Under the pieces are notes generated by a model. That model did no database searches. It was not told the DNA's origin and saw only the letters and a list, made by a program, of their open reading frames with translations. Both the position numbers and the translations under genes were made by a program. Below are positions 34,097 through 45,468 of a stretch of DNA of 62,509 nt, in pieces. Source of the stretch: Candidatus Terraquivivens tikiterensis (GTDB lineage: Archaea > Thermoproteota > Nitrososphaeria_A > Caldarchaeales > Wolframiiraptoraceae); contig NDWU01000007.1 of assembly GCA_003056285.1 (NCBI GenBank), positions 1 through 62,509 of the forward strand, in the 5' to 3' direction. Position 1 is the stretch's first letter. Each line of letters begins with the position of its first letter.

Positions 34097-35311
34097 TTGT
34101 CAACAAGGAACGTGGTCGTAACCGATGCAGTAAGGTGCGTGGATTGCGGTTTTTGCAGAGAGGTTAACGTTTGTCGTAGCCAAGGCGAATGCTCCGGATG
34201 CCTCTCCTGCTACTATGCCTGCCCGTACGAGGCCAAAAAGATTATAGAGGTCGTTCGTCCCTTAAAATACGTAACGATAAAAATAGATGGTGTTGAGCAC
34301 GCTGTCCCCTCTGGGATAACGCTTAAGGAAGCGTTAAGGTTATCGGGCCTCGTCTTTTCAGAACCTTGGAAGAAGGGCATTACGGCTCCTTGCGGTGTAG
34401 GGGGATGTTGGGCATGTGCAGTCATAGTAGACGGTGCACTTGAAAGGGCATGCATAACGCCAGTTAAAGACGGTATGGAGGTTGAACTCGACGTTGAGAA
34501 AGTTGAGCCGTTAAGAATAGTACATGGGCCAGAGCCGCATCCCGTTGGAGGTAAAGCAACGCCATGGTGGGAGGTAGGAAGGGCACCTTACGTCGAGGCC
34601 GCCGTATGGACCGCTGGATGTAACCTCAGATGCCCTCAATGCCAAAATTGGCGCATAACTTACGACAACTCCTCGGCGGCTGTCTCACCATCCGAGGCTG
34701 CTAGGTTGTTGGTGGCTTGTGGTAAGCTATACGGGACAAAAGGGCTGGCTATAAGCGGGGGAGAGCCTACCCTTAACAGAAGATGGCTCGTAGGCTTCTT
34801 CAAAGAACTAAAGCGCTTGGGTAGCGGATTTAGGTTGCACCTAGATAGCAACGGAACGGTTTTGACGCCGGACTACGTGGACGAGCTTGTGGAGTCGGGA
34901 TGTAACAATATCGGGATAGAGCCAAAGGCTGGAAGGTTAGAAACCTACATGAGGATAACCGGCTTAAAGGATGAAGAGCTTGCAAGGGAGTATTTCGATA
35001 GGTCTTGGTCGGCCGTTAAGTACATATCCGAAAGGTATTCTGGGACCGTCTACCTAGGTGTTGGTATAGCGTACAACGCTGCTTGGATGGGTTTCGAAGA
35101 GCTCGCAGAGATAGGCGATAGGATAGCATCGATAGACCCAAAAATCCAGGTGACCGTGCTGGACTACTTCCCCAGTTTTAGGAGGCGGGACATCAAAAGG
35201 CCAAGCTATAAGGAGATGCTGTGCGTAAAGGAAACGCTGGAAGGTGCTGGCCTGAGGACTGTGATCGTCCAAACGAGCGTAGGACACGTGGGGCCCGGCC
35301 AGCCGAGGTAG
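34097..35311 (+). CDS. Ferredoxin-[2Fe-2S]-radical SAM fusion protein
   Basis: This 404-residue protein combines three iron-sulfur modules. Residues about 8-50 are cysteine-rich and ferredoxin-like (CVDCGFC, CSGCLSCYYACP). Residues about 55-135 look like a plant-type [2Fe-2S] domain with APCGVGGCWACAV and a last Cys in LERACITP. Residues about 155-400 are a radical SAM domain with CNLRCPQCQNWRI (CxxxCxxC) and SGGEPTL. The last part resembles pyruvate formate-lyase activating enzymes and AmmeMemoRadiSam-type proteins. A built-in electron path to the radical SAM cluster is a reasonable inference. The substrate is unknown. Confidence 0.85.
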   Translation: MSTRNVVVTDAVRCVDCGFCREVNVCRSQGECSGCLSCYYACPYEAKKIIEVVRPLKYVTIKIDGVEHAVPSGITLKEALRLSGLVFSEPWKKGITAPCGVGGCWACAVIVDGALERACITPVKDGMEVELDVEKVEPLRIVHGPEPHPVGGKATPWWEVGRAPYVEAAVWTAGCNLRCPQCQNWRITYDNSSAAVSPSEAARLLVACGKLYGTKGLAISGGEPTLNRRWLVGFFKELKRLGSGFRLHLDSNGTVLTPDYVDELVESGCNNIGIEPKAGRLETYMRITGLKDEELAREYFDRSWSAVKYISERYSGTVYLGVGIAYNAAWMGFEELAEIGDRIASIDPKIQVTVLDYFPSFRRRDIKRPSYKEMLCVKETLEGAGLRTVIVQTSVGHVGPGQPR

Positions 35312-35317
35312 TGCCGG

Positions 35318-35953
35318 TTATCTTCTGTAAGCCCTTTCGCCGGTTATGATATACTCCACGGACTCGCCTATGTAAGTAGCATGGTCGGCTATCCTCTCCA
35401 GGTACCGAAGAATCAGCGTTATGGATATGTCGCATTTCTTTCCCGACAATGGGTTCTCGATAGCTTGTTTGACAAACTCTACGTAAGCCTCGTCAATCTC
35501 ATCGTCCATAAGCTCCAATTTCTTGGCAAGCTCGACGTCCCTGTTCTTGAAAGCTGTTACGCTCATGCGTATCATCTCGCATACTTTTTTACCCGTTTCT
35601 TGGACTATATCTTTCTTGCACTCCCTTAAGTCGCCGAACATGCTGAGGACCTGGGATATGTCGTAGGCATACCTTCCATACCTTAAGAAGCCGTAAGCTA
35701 TCTCCATGCATGACCGGATGTAGCGAAGGTCGCTTGCGACTGGCTGGTACCTGGCGATCAGCTCCATGCCCAGCTCCACCACCTCATCCTCCAGGATACG
35801 TAGTTGTTGAGCCGTCTGGAAGACTTCTTTGGAAACGTCGCGTCCGCTTACATAACCGTCGATGGCCAGCTCGACGACCTTGCTGCTGATGGATGCCATG
35901 TCCAGGATCATGTTCGTTAGCTTCTCTAGCCCCTCATCCAAAAGCCTCTTCAA
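35318..35953 (-). CDS. phoU: Phosphate transport regulator PhoU
   Basis: This 211-residue all-helical protein has two PhoU repeats. Metal-binding motifs are visible (EDEVVELGMELIARYQPVAS and MDDEIDEAYVEF), with RYLERIADHATYIGESVEYI at the end. It is the last gene of the pst operon and overlaps pstB. PhoU usually restrains phosphate uptake and signalling. Confidence 0.94.
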   Translation of the reverse strand: MKRLLDEGLEKLTNMILDMASISSKVVELAIDGYVSGRDVSKEVFQTAQQLRILEDEVVELGMELIARYQPVASDLRYIRSCMEIAYGFLRYGRYAYDISQVLSMFGDLRECKKDIVQETGKKVCEMIRMSVTAFKNRDVELAKKLELMDDEIDEAYVEFVKQAIENPLSGKKCDISITLILRYLERIADHATYIGESVEYIITGERAYRR

Positions 35954-36756
35954 GCCGTCACACCATCCAGAACCCTGCCTGTTATGAACAGCTCCGTCAA
36001 CTCGTTGGCTGGAGACTTTAGTACGGATGCGGCCGACCCGAACTCTATCAACTTACCGTTGTAGATAAAAGCTATAAAGTCGGCAATTCTGCCGGCCTGG
36101 TCGACGCTGTGCGTAACGGCTATGATCGTGTACTTTTCCTTCAAACGGACCATGAGCTCCTCTATCCTCTTCGTGTTGTATAGGTCGAGACCGGTCGTAG
36201 GCTCATCGAACAGTATGATCTCTGGCTGGAGCGCAAGGGCCCTTGCAATGCAGAGCCTCTGCTGCTGGCCGCCGCTCAGCTTCCATGCCGCCTCGTGCAG
36301 CCTGTCCTTCACCTCGTCCCATAATCCTGCTTCCTTCAACTTTTCCTCAGCCAGCCTCTCTAGGTTTTCCTTACCCTTGGCTATGCCGTTCAGCATGGGC
36401 CCGATGGTCATGTTCTTTAAGATCGATAGATGGGGGAAAGGGTTGGGCTTCTGGAACACGTAGCCCACCTTCCGCCTAAGGTAGGATGGGTCGAGAGCGT
36501 AGGCGTCTTGGAGCTCGTTTTTTATCCTAACCAAGACCTTCCCCGAAACCCTTGCCCTCGGCAATAGCTCGATAAGCCTGTTGATGCTTCTTAGCAGCAT
36601 CGTCTTTCCGCTACCCGAAGGTCCTATTATGGCCGTGACGGCGTTTTTCGGGAAGTCTATGCTGATGCCCTTTAGTATGTCCTTTTTGTCTATGCTGACG
36701 TGCAGGTCCCTCACGCTTACGGCCACGTTATCCGACAACCCTACGCACCCGTCCAC
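35950..36756 (-). CDS. pstB: Phosphate ABC transporter ATPase PstB
   Basis: This 268-residue ATPase has Walker A (IIGPSGSGKTMLLRSINRL), the Q-loop FQKPNPFPHLSI, the signature KLSGGQQQRLCIARALA, Walker B (IILFDEPTTGLD) and the switch His in AVTHSVDQA. FQKPNPFP is a PstB hallmark. It overlaps pstA upstream and phoU downstream. Confidence 0.96.
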   Translation of the reverse strand: MDGCVGLSDNVAVSVRDLHVSIDKKDILKGISIDFPKNAVTAIIGPSGSGKTMLLRSINRLIELLPRARVSGKVLVRIKNELQDAYALDPSYLRRKVGYVFQKPNPFPHLSILKNMTIGPMLNGIAKGKENLERLAEEKLKEAGLWDEVKDRLHEAAWKLSGGQQQRLCIARALALQPEIILFDEPTTGLDLYNTKRIEELMVRLKEKYTIIAVTHSVDQAGRIADFIAFIYNGKLIEFGSAASVLKSPANELTELFITGRVLDGVTA

Positions 36757-37598
36757 ATCTTCTTAGTAAACCGCCTGGCTAAAAATCCAACACCCATTAT
36801 CAGCAGCAGGAGGATTAGGGATGCCGCCCATGCCTGGGCTTGCCACTCCTTGAAGGGTGAGAGCCCGTAGACGTATATAAGGACCGGTATGGAGGGTGCC
36901 GGCTCGGTCCACTTGCTGAACCAGAAGTTGCTGATACCGTTGGTGACTATTATGGGCGCAGACTCCCCGGCTATCTTCGCGAGCCCTATCAGAACGGCTG
37001 TCATGACGCCGGCCCTGACCGCTGGCAGGAGTACCCGAAAGACTGTCTGCCTGTCCAAGAGGCCTAGGGCATACGCGCCCTCCCTGACCTCGTTCGGTAT
37101 TGTCAGGAATGCCGTTTCGACGCTCCTTGCAACTATGGGTATCATGATCATGGCTAGCGCGAACGATGCGGCAAAGGCTGCTGGGCCTGTTGCCAGCAAG
37201 CCTGTAACCTTCGAGACCAAGAATGCGTACGTGACTATGCCGACGAGTATCGTAGGGAACTCAACCAAGATATCGCTCACGAAGCGGGCAGCCTTTGCTA
37301 TGGGGCTATCCCTACGCTCGGCCATGTATATTCCAGCGAGCATGCCAACCGGCACGCCTATCAAGAGTGCCAAGCCAAGCATGTAGAGGGAGCCCTGTAT
37401 CGCATGCCCTATGCCTCCGCCCCCGACGCCCGGCGGCCTACCTATGTCCGTGAAGAACTCGACGGGTCTGCTGAGGATGTAAGCCCCTCCCCTCACGATG
37501 CACTCAAAAAGTATCCAGGCTAGCGGAACGGCCAGCAGCAATAGGGAAAGGTACGCCAAGCCAGTATAAAGAGCGTCTCTGAGCTTTTTCAAGCTCAT
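36741..37598 (-). CDS. pstA: Phosphate ABC transporter permease PstA
   Basis: This 285-residue inner membrane protein has about six transmembrane helices. The typical motif GGIGHAIQGSLYMLGLALLIGVPVG occurs near residue 60, and the EAA loop is REGAYALGLLDRQTVFRVLLP. It overlaps pstC by four bases and pstB by 16 bases. Confidence 0.95.
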   Translation of the reverse strand: MSLKKLRDALYTGLAYLSLLLLAVPLAWILFECIVRGGAYILSRPVEFFTDIGRPPGVGGGGIGHAIQGSLYMLGLALLIGVPVGMLAGIYMAERRDSPIAKAARFVSDILVEFPTILVGIVTYAFLVSKVTGLLATGPAAFAASFALAMIMIPIVARSVETAFLTIPNEVREGAYALGLLDRQTVFRVLLPAVRAGVMTAVLIGLAKIAGESAPIIVTNGISNFWFSKWTEPAPSIPVLIYVYGLSPFKEWQAQAWAASLILLLLIMGVGFLARRFTKKMWTGA

Positions 37599-38503
37599 CG
37601 CATGTACCCTCCGAGTAGCTTGCTGTATACCAATCTGGACACGAGTACAATCGAGGTCGAGATAGCAAACAGGACCAAGCCAAGTCCTATGAGGGCTGCG
37701 GCCTCTGTACCCGTCGCCTCTGCAAAGTTGTTGATTATGAGCGTGGTCAGGGTACAGGCGGGCTCCAAAAGGGAGACCGAAAAGCTACACGTGTTACCTA
37801 TCACCATGGAAACTGCCACAGCCTCGGCTACCGCCCTTCCCAGCGCCAGCATTAGCGCCGCGAATATTCCGGGCTTGACGTAGCTTAACGTGATACGCAC
37901 GACTTCCCACCTAGTAAACCCGAGCGCGTACGCTGCCTCTTTTATCTCCATGGGAACCAAGCGTAGGTTCTCCTTTATGACCGATACGGCGAAAGGCATT
38001 ATCATGTAGCCGAGGACGAGCGCCGCGGTCAGCTTGTTGTAAGCAGTCAGCATCGTGGCTTGGAATATCGGCAGGAAGCCCAAGTTCTCCACCAAGAACC
38101 TGTAGAGCGTGTTGGATAGGAACGGCCCTAAGCTTAAAACCCCCCAAAGTCCCACGACGACGCTCGGGATGGCCGCTATCGTATCGATGAGCACTCCTAA
38201 CCTATCCGATACGCGTTCTGGCAGCAGCTCGGACATGGCTACTGCCGACGCTATGCTTATGGGTGCAGCGATCAGCAGCGCCAGGCCTGCCGTTATCAAT
38301 GTGCCATAAATCGCCTGGAGCGCACCGTATCTCTGCTCTGGCAGGCTCCACTCCCGGCCCAGGATAAAATCCAGGAATGAGAACTTTGAAAGGAACTCTG
38401 AAGCGCCGTAGAGCTCGCCGAAAAGGTAGAAAGGAAGGATTAGGACCAAAAATAAGGCAAAGCCTCCTAGAAGGATAAAAATGGACTTTCTCATCGCTGC
38501 CAT
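37595..38503 (-). CDS. pstC: Phosphate ABC transporter permease PstC
   Basis: This membrane protein is 302 residues from the ATG at 38503, which lies just after the pstS stop. An upstream extension to 38623 would overlap pstS and looks unlikely. It has six or more transmembrane helices, IYGTLITAGLALLIAAPISI, the family motif IPSVVVGLWGVLSLGPF and the EAA loop KEAAYALGFTRWEVVRI. Confidence 0.94.
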   Translation of the reverse strand: MAAMRKSIFILLGGFALFLVLILPFYLFGELYGASEFLSKFSFLDFILGREWSLPEQRYGALQAIYGTLITAGLALLIAAPISIASAVAMSELLPERVSDRLGVLIDTIAAIPSVVVGLWGVLSLGPFLSNTLYRFLVENLGFLPIFQATMLTAYNKLTAALVLGYMIMPFAVSVIKENLRLVPMEIKEAAYALGFTRWEVVRITLSYVKPGIFAALMLALGRAVAEAVAVSMVIGNTCSFSVSLLEPACTLTTLIINNFAEATGTEAAALIGLGLVLFAISTSIVLVSRLVYSKLLGGYMR

Positions 38504-38508
38504 GCCGC

Positions 38509-39642
38509 TCACGCAGCCTTTATGTAAGAAACCCCCATCAGGCCTATCTGCAAGGCGTTCTCCGGCAAGGGTACGTAACCGGGTACATCGGCAACCTGCT
38601 TTTGCCCCTCTTGGTATATCCAAGTCAAGAACTCGCGTAGGGCCGCTGCCCTTTCGGGCGGGTTCTCGACATACAGCAGGACATAGCTAAAGCTCACGAC
38701 AGGGTATGCATTCGGATCTGGCGGCTCGAGCTTGATTAACGAGACCTCGCTCCAGTCGTCGAGAGGGCCTGGCAACTTCGCATGTTCTATGACGGATTTG
38801 ACAGCATCGGCTACGCTTTCCGCTGATGCCTTCACGAAGTTGCCCGCTTTGTTCTGTATCGCGGCATGGCTCAGCCCGCTAAGCACGGCGTAAGACAACT
38901 CTACGTATCCTATACTATACTGCGTCTTCCTCACGGCCTCTGTGACGCCCTCGTTTCCCTTGGCGCCTATGAATCGCACCCTATCGGACTCCTCTTCTGG
39001 AAGCTTGAACGAGAAGTCCCTTGGGAACTTCCCACCGCTGACCTTTTCTAAGAAGTCCGTCCAAATGGAGGTCGTTCCGCTCCTGTCCGCCCTGTAGACG
39101 ACTATTATGTTCATATCAACGCTCCTAAGCTGCGGGTTAAGCTCTACCAACCGCGGATCGTTCCACTTCTTTATGCTCCCGTCAAAAATCTTCAGGACGG
39201 CCTCTTGCGGGAGCCTGAGCTCCTCCACGCCAGGCACGTTGAATACGGCGACGACGGAGCCCACGGTTATAGGTATTTGTATAACGCCTCCCCTGATGTT
39301 CCTCAGCCCCTCCCAATCGCTCCTTTTTAGTGGAGAGTCACTGGTGGCGAAGTCCACGGCTTGCTCCTTAAGCTTAGCTATTCCCTGTCCGCTGCCGATG
39401 CTCTGATAGTCGACCCCGAAAAGACCCCTCTCCTGCTTGAACTCGTAGGCCCATTTCTGCATCAAAGGGTTAACGAATGTAGCCCCGCCGCCTAAGAGCT
39501 TCTCCGGCCATCGAACGGCCTCCGTTGGCGTGGGCGTAGGGGCCGATGGTGACATGATCAGCGCCGCCACGGCTGCGATGAGCGCAACGGCTGCTACTGC
39601 AGAAAACAACGCCACGGTTTTTGATATGCCACGTTTACGCAT
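38509..39642 (-). CDS. pstS: Phosphate-binding protein PstS
   Basis: This 377-residue extracellular phosphate-binding protein is probably held by an N-terminal signal anchor (residues 8-30). It has no lipobox cysteine, and a Thr/Pro stretch follows as a linker. Phosphate contacts are visible in LGGGATFVNPLMQKW, SIGSGQGIAKL, DFATSDSPLK and VVYRADRSGTTSIWTDFL. It is the first gene of pstSCAB-phoU. Confidence 0.95.
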   Translation of the reverse strand: MRKRGISKTVALFSAVAAVALIAAVAALIMSPSAPTPTPTEAVRWPEKLLGGGATFVNPLMQKWAYEFKQERGLFGVDYQSIGSGQGIAKLKEQAVDFATSDSPLKRSDWEGLRNIRGGVIQIPITVGSVVAVFNVPGVEELRLPQEAVLKIFDGSIKKWNDPRLVELNPQLRSVDMNIIVVYRADRSGTTSIWTDFLEKVSGGKFPRDFSFKLPEEESDRVRFIGAKGNEGVTEAVRKTQYSIGYVELSYAVLSGLSHAAIQNKAGNFVKASAESVADAVKSVIEHAKLPGPLDDWSEVSLIKLEPPDPNAYPVVSFSYVLLYVENPPERAAALREFLTWIYQEGQKQVADVPGYVPLPENALQIGLMGVSYIKAA

Positions 39643-39674
39643 GCCTTTTCCCGTCGGCTAAGGTAGGCTTTTGC

Positions 39675-39725
39675 CTTATATATAGATTATGATCAAAAAA
39701 TATATTGAAGTAAAGATATATATAG
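39675..39725. promoter_or_regulatory. Divergent promoter region of the pst operon and the AbrB-PhoU gene
   Basis: This AT-rich stretch contains TATATATAAGG on the minus strand (39675-39684), about 35 bases before the pstS start. On the plus strand AAATATATTG at 39698-39707 and GATATATATAG at 39715-39725 precede the regulator gene. Overlapping TATA boxes suggest that the AbrB-PhoU product could control both directions. Confidence 0.5.
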
Positions 39726-39737
39726 TGAAATATAGAT

Positions 39738-40787
39738 ATGCCGAACAGTATGGAGCAAGCGTACCTCAGAAAAATCCAGATGTCAGGAGGCTCGACGCTG
39801 ATCGTCTCGCTTCCGAAGGAATGGGTAAAGGCGGTCGATTTGAAGAAGTTTGACGAGGTACTCATGGTGCCGCAACCCGATAACACGCTCATCCTCATGC
39901 CCTACAAAAGGAGCGCTCCCAACGAGGCATGCATCGAACCCTCCTCCCGAGCCACGGCAGACGAGGTCATCAGAGCCTACATATCTTACTACCTAGCAGG
40001 TTATGACGCTATCAGGATAAGGTTCGAGAGGCCCTTGCCCGAGCTTGCTCAAAAGGTTAAGGATAGCATAAGGCGGTGGCTCGTCGGTGTGGAGATAGTC
40101 GAGGAATCCTCGACGGATATAGTCACGATGTGTCTTCCGATCCATGCAAGCCTTCCGTTAAAGAGTGCCATTGAAAGGATGGGCAGGATAGCTTCTGCCA
40201 TGCAAAAGGAGTCGCTCAAGGCACTCGTGGAGGACGATAGGTCTCTGGCCCAAGAGATAATTGTAAGGGATGACGAGGTTGACAGGCTGTACCACTTTAT
40301 AGTAAGGCAGCTGAACTTGGCAATCTCTAACCCACTCACGCTCGTGTCCCTGGGGCTTTCCAGTAGACAGGACTGCCTTGGGTACATGCTCGTCGCCAAG
40401 AGCATAGAGAGGGCAGCAGACCACGCGCTGGCTATAGCTGAGCTGGTAGGCGCGTCAAAGCCTCATGATTTCAGCAGCGTGGGAACGATCGAGGAGGTCG
40501 GTAAGCTTTCCAACTCGCTGTTCGAGGATGCGCTCTCGGCTTTGTTAAAGGGGGACATCAGGCTTGCGAACGATGTTATAATCAGGGTCTACGAGCTGGC
40601 AAAAAGGGTAGAGGACATCGAGGTGCAGCTCTTGTACTCAAAGCGTAACGTGCCGCTGGCAATCTTGGTTAGGTCTGTGCTCAACAACTTGAAGAGGATA
40701 TCGGAGTACAGCGCTGACATCTCCGAAATGGTCGTTAACATATCAGTCGCGAAGCCTAGGATGACAGTCGGCCCTCTCTCGCCCTAA
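39738..40787 (+). CDS. AbrB-PhoU type phosphate uptake regulator, second copy
   Basis: This 349-residue protein has the same order as the 7242-8240 protein: an AbrB-like DNA-binding domain (LRKIQMSGGSTLIVSLPKEW, residues 9-28) and PhoU-like helices (IVRDDEVDRLYHFIVRQLNL, SIERAADHALAIAELVG). It is divergent from pstS across a promoter of about 95 bases, so it is the likely local regulator of the pst operon. It overlaps the FAH-family gene at its 3' end. Confidence 0.88.
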   Translation: MPNSMEQAYLRKIQMSGGSTLIVSLPKEWVKAVDLKKFDEVLMVPQPDNTLILMPYKRSAPNEACIEPSSRATADEVIRAYISYYLAGYDAIRIRFERPLPELAQKVKDSIRRWLVGVEIVEESSTDIVTMCLPIHASLPLKSAIERMGRIASAMQKESLKALVEDDRSLAQEIIVRDDEVDRLYHFIVRQLNLAISNPLTLVSLGLSSRQDCLGYMLVAKSIERAADHALAIAELVGASKPHDFSSVGTIEEVGKLSNSLFEDALSALLKGDIRLANDVIIRVYELAKRVEDIEVQLLYSKRNVPLAILVRSVLNNLKRISEYSADISEMVVNISVAKPRMTVGPLSP

Positions 40788-41644
40788 GGTTCAGCAACGA
40801 TCCTGTTCCTAATGGTCCCTATGTTTTCTATTGAGATCTCGACGACATCCCCGACGGACAACAGCTTAGGCTCGGGCTTCATGAAGTATCCGACGCCAGC
40901 CGGGGTCCCGGTTGATATCATGTCGCCCGGCTCAAGCGTCATGACCATGCTCATGGAGGATACTATTTGTGGTATCTTGAACACCATGTTTGCCGTCGAG
41001 GAATTTTGCCTTACCTCACCGTTCACTTTGGTGAGTATCCTAAGCCGGTGCGGGTCGGGGACCTCGTCCTTCGTGACGACCCAAGGGCCACAGGGAGCGA
41101 AAGTATCGAAGCTCTTTCCGCGAGTCCACTGCTTATCTCTAAATTGTATGTCCCTTGCCGAAACGTCGTTCATCACCGTGTAGCCGAATACATAATCCAT
41201 GGCATCCTCCTCGCGTATGTTCTTGCCGCGCTTGCCTATGACGACGACCAGCTCGCCCTCGTAGTCGAGTTGTTTAACGATCTTTGGGTAAACGATGTCG
41301 TCGTATGGTCCCGTAAGGCTAGTCCTAGGCTTAAGGAATATTATCGGCTCGGCGGGAGGTTTCACGCCCTGCTCCTCGGCGTGGTCGATGTAGTTTAAGC
41401 CCAGGCAGATGAGCTTACCTGGGCTCGGGATAGGTGGCAGGAGGTGGAACCTATCCAAAGGCTCGGCGTATCTTTGGAACTTTTGGACCTCTTTCTTAAG
41501 CGCCTCCACGAGCGCCCCATCGGCTATAAAATCAGCGACGTTCTCCGGAAGCTTGATACCCAGCGAACCCCTTCTAACGAGTTTGCCGTCTAGTACTATG
41601 CCGTAATCCCTTTCGTCGCCTATCCTATAGGCCGCGACCTTCAT
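40784..41644 (-). CDS. Fumarylacetoacetate hydrolase family protein
   Basis: This 286-residue protein has the FAH fold: ICLGLNYIDHAEEQG, PIIFLKPRTSLTGPYDDI, YEGELVVVIGKRG, GYTVMNDVSARDIQFRDKQWTRGKSFDTFAPCGPW and STGTPAGVGYF. The acidic metal ligands are present. Members act as acylpyruvases, 2-oxo-acid decarboxylases or hydratases; the substrate here is unknown. It lies 18 bases behind the 2-oxoacid oxidoreductase genes on the same strand. Confidence 0.92.
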   Translation of the reverse strand: MKVAAYRIGDERDYGIVLDGKLVRRGSLGIKLPENVADFIADGALVEALKKEVQKFQRYAEPLDRFHLLPPIPSPGKLICLGLNYIDHAEEQGVKPPAEPIIFLKPRTSLTGPYDDIVYPKIVKQLDYEGELVVVIGKRGKNIREEDAMDYVFGYTVMNDVSARDIQFRDKQWTRGKSFDTFAPCGPWVVTKDEVPDPHRLRILTKVNGEVRQNSSTANMVFKIPQIVSSMSMVMTLEPGDMISTGTPAGVGYFMKPEPKLLSVGDVVEISIENIGTIRNRIVAEP

Positions 41645-41661
41645 GAGCCCAAATGGTGTGG

Positions 41662-44579
<2,918 letters not shown>

Positions 44580-44782
44580 GTACGGGACCTCATCGAAACG
44601 AAATTTTTCGGATATTTAATGTTGATTCAAGAACACTTTTATATAGTGCGCATAACAAACAATACAACCTATACAACTCTGAAAACTTTATGGCTACTTT
44701 TGAACCTTAGCGGTTCAACAGACATAAACATGGTCGTAGGGTTGGACCAAGGATTTTCCCCTCAAGCCTACGTGGAAGGTTT

Positions 44783-45379
44783 TCAGCGGTAAGATACCGC
44801 CTCGTTCAAGTCCTCTAGCTTCTCGTGCTTTAACCTCTGGGCGGCTACCTCGCTAGCCTCCATCAGTATCTTCCTAACCTCTTCGTCGGAGACGCTCGGC
44901 TCGACTATCGTATCGCTGACTGTTCCTATCCCATAAATGGCATCCTCTACCGCCTCCTCCACCTCACGTATGCTCCTCGAAGCGTTTGGCAGTATTCCTG
45001 AGAGTTGACCCTTGAGCTCGTCGAGCACACCCTTAATCGGCAATATAACCTCGCGGAGCTCGGCCACGTCGTTTATCGTCTGAAGCCTGTTGACCAGCCC
45101 CTCGATGGAGAACTGGCTCCTCATAACAGTGCTCATCGCCTTCCTCATGTTTGACAACTCGTTTGCGTATACTATGGCCTTGTCCTTTTCGCTACTCATC
45201 AGAGCCTTGACGCACGCATCGAACAACTCTTTGCTCCTGGCTGAGTATTGGTTTTGCCTCTGCTTGATTCTCTCGCTTATTAACGTAAGCTTCGTCGTAA
45301 CTTCGTTTAACCTATCCCTCAAGGGTTTTGGGGGAGGTTGTTGTGGCTTTTTACGCTTGAACAGGCTCACTAGGTTCAC
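44783..45379 (-). CDS. cdvB: CdvB-like ESCRT-III family protein
   Basis: This charged, helical protein resembles archaeal CdvB (Snf7 family), which forms filaments in cell division. It begins near VNLVSLFKRKKPQQPPPKPL and then has a long coiled-coil helix (RLNEVTTKLTLISERIKQRQ). The later IEGLVNRLQTINDVAELREV resembles the CdvB core, and an acidic C-terminal helix follows. The frame runs up to 45514, but a TATA box (TATATATATG) at about 45440-45450 inside that extension suggests a start at the GTG 45379. No cdvA or cdvC is near. Confidence 0.75.
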   Translation of the reverse strand: MNLVSLFKRKKPQQPPPKPLRDRLNEVTTKLTLISERIKQRQNQYSARSKELFDACVKALMSSEKDKAIVYANELSNMRKAMSTVMRSQFSIEGLVNRLQTINDVAELREVILPIKGVLDELKGQLSGILPNASRSIREVEEAVEDAIYGIGTVSDTIVEPSVSDEEVRKILMEASEVAAQRLKHEKLEDLNEAVSYR

Positions 45380-45468
45380 GAGCGTCCATGCCCTCAACGC
45401 TGGATTTAACAGTTTGCGCGTTACGTCAGCGCACATCTTATGCATATATATACGGAAAGAATTCGCTG

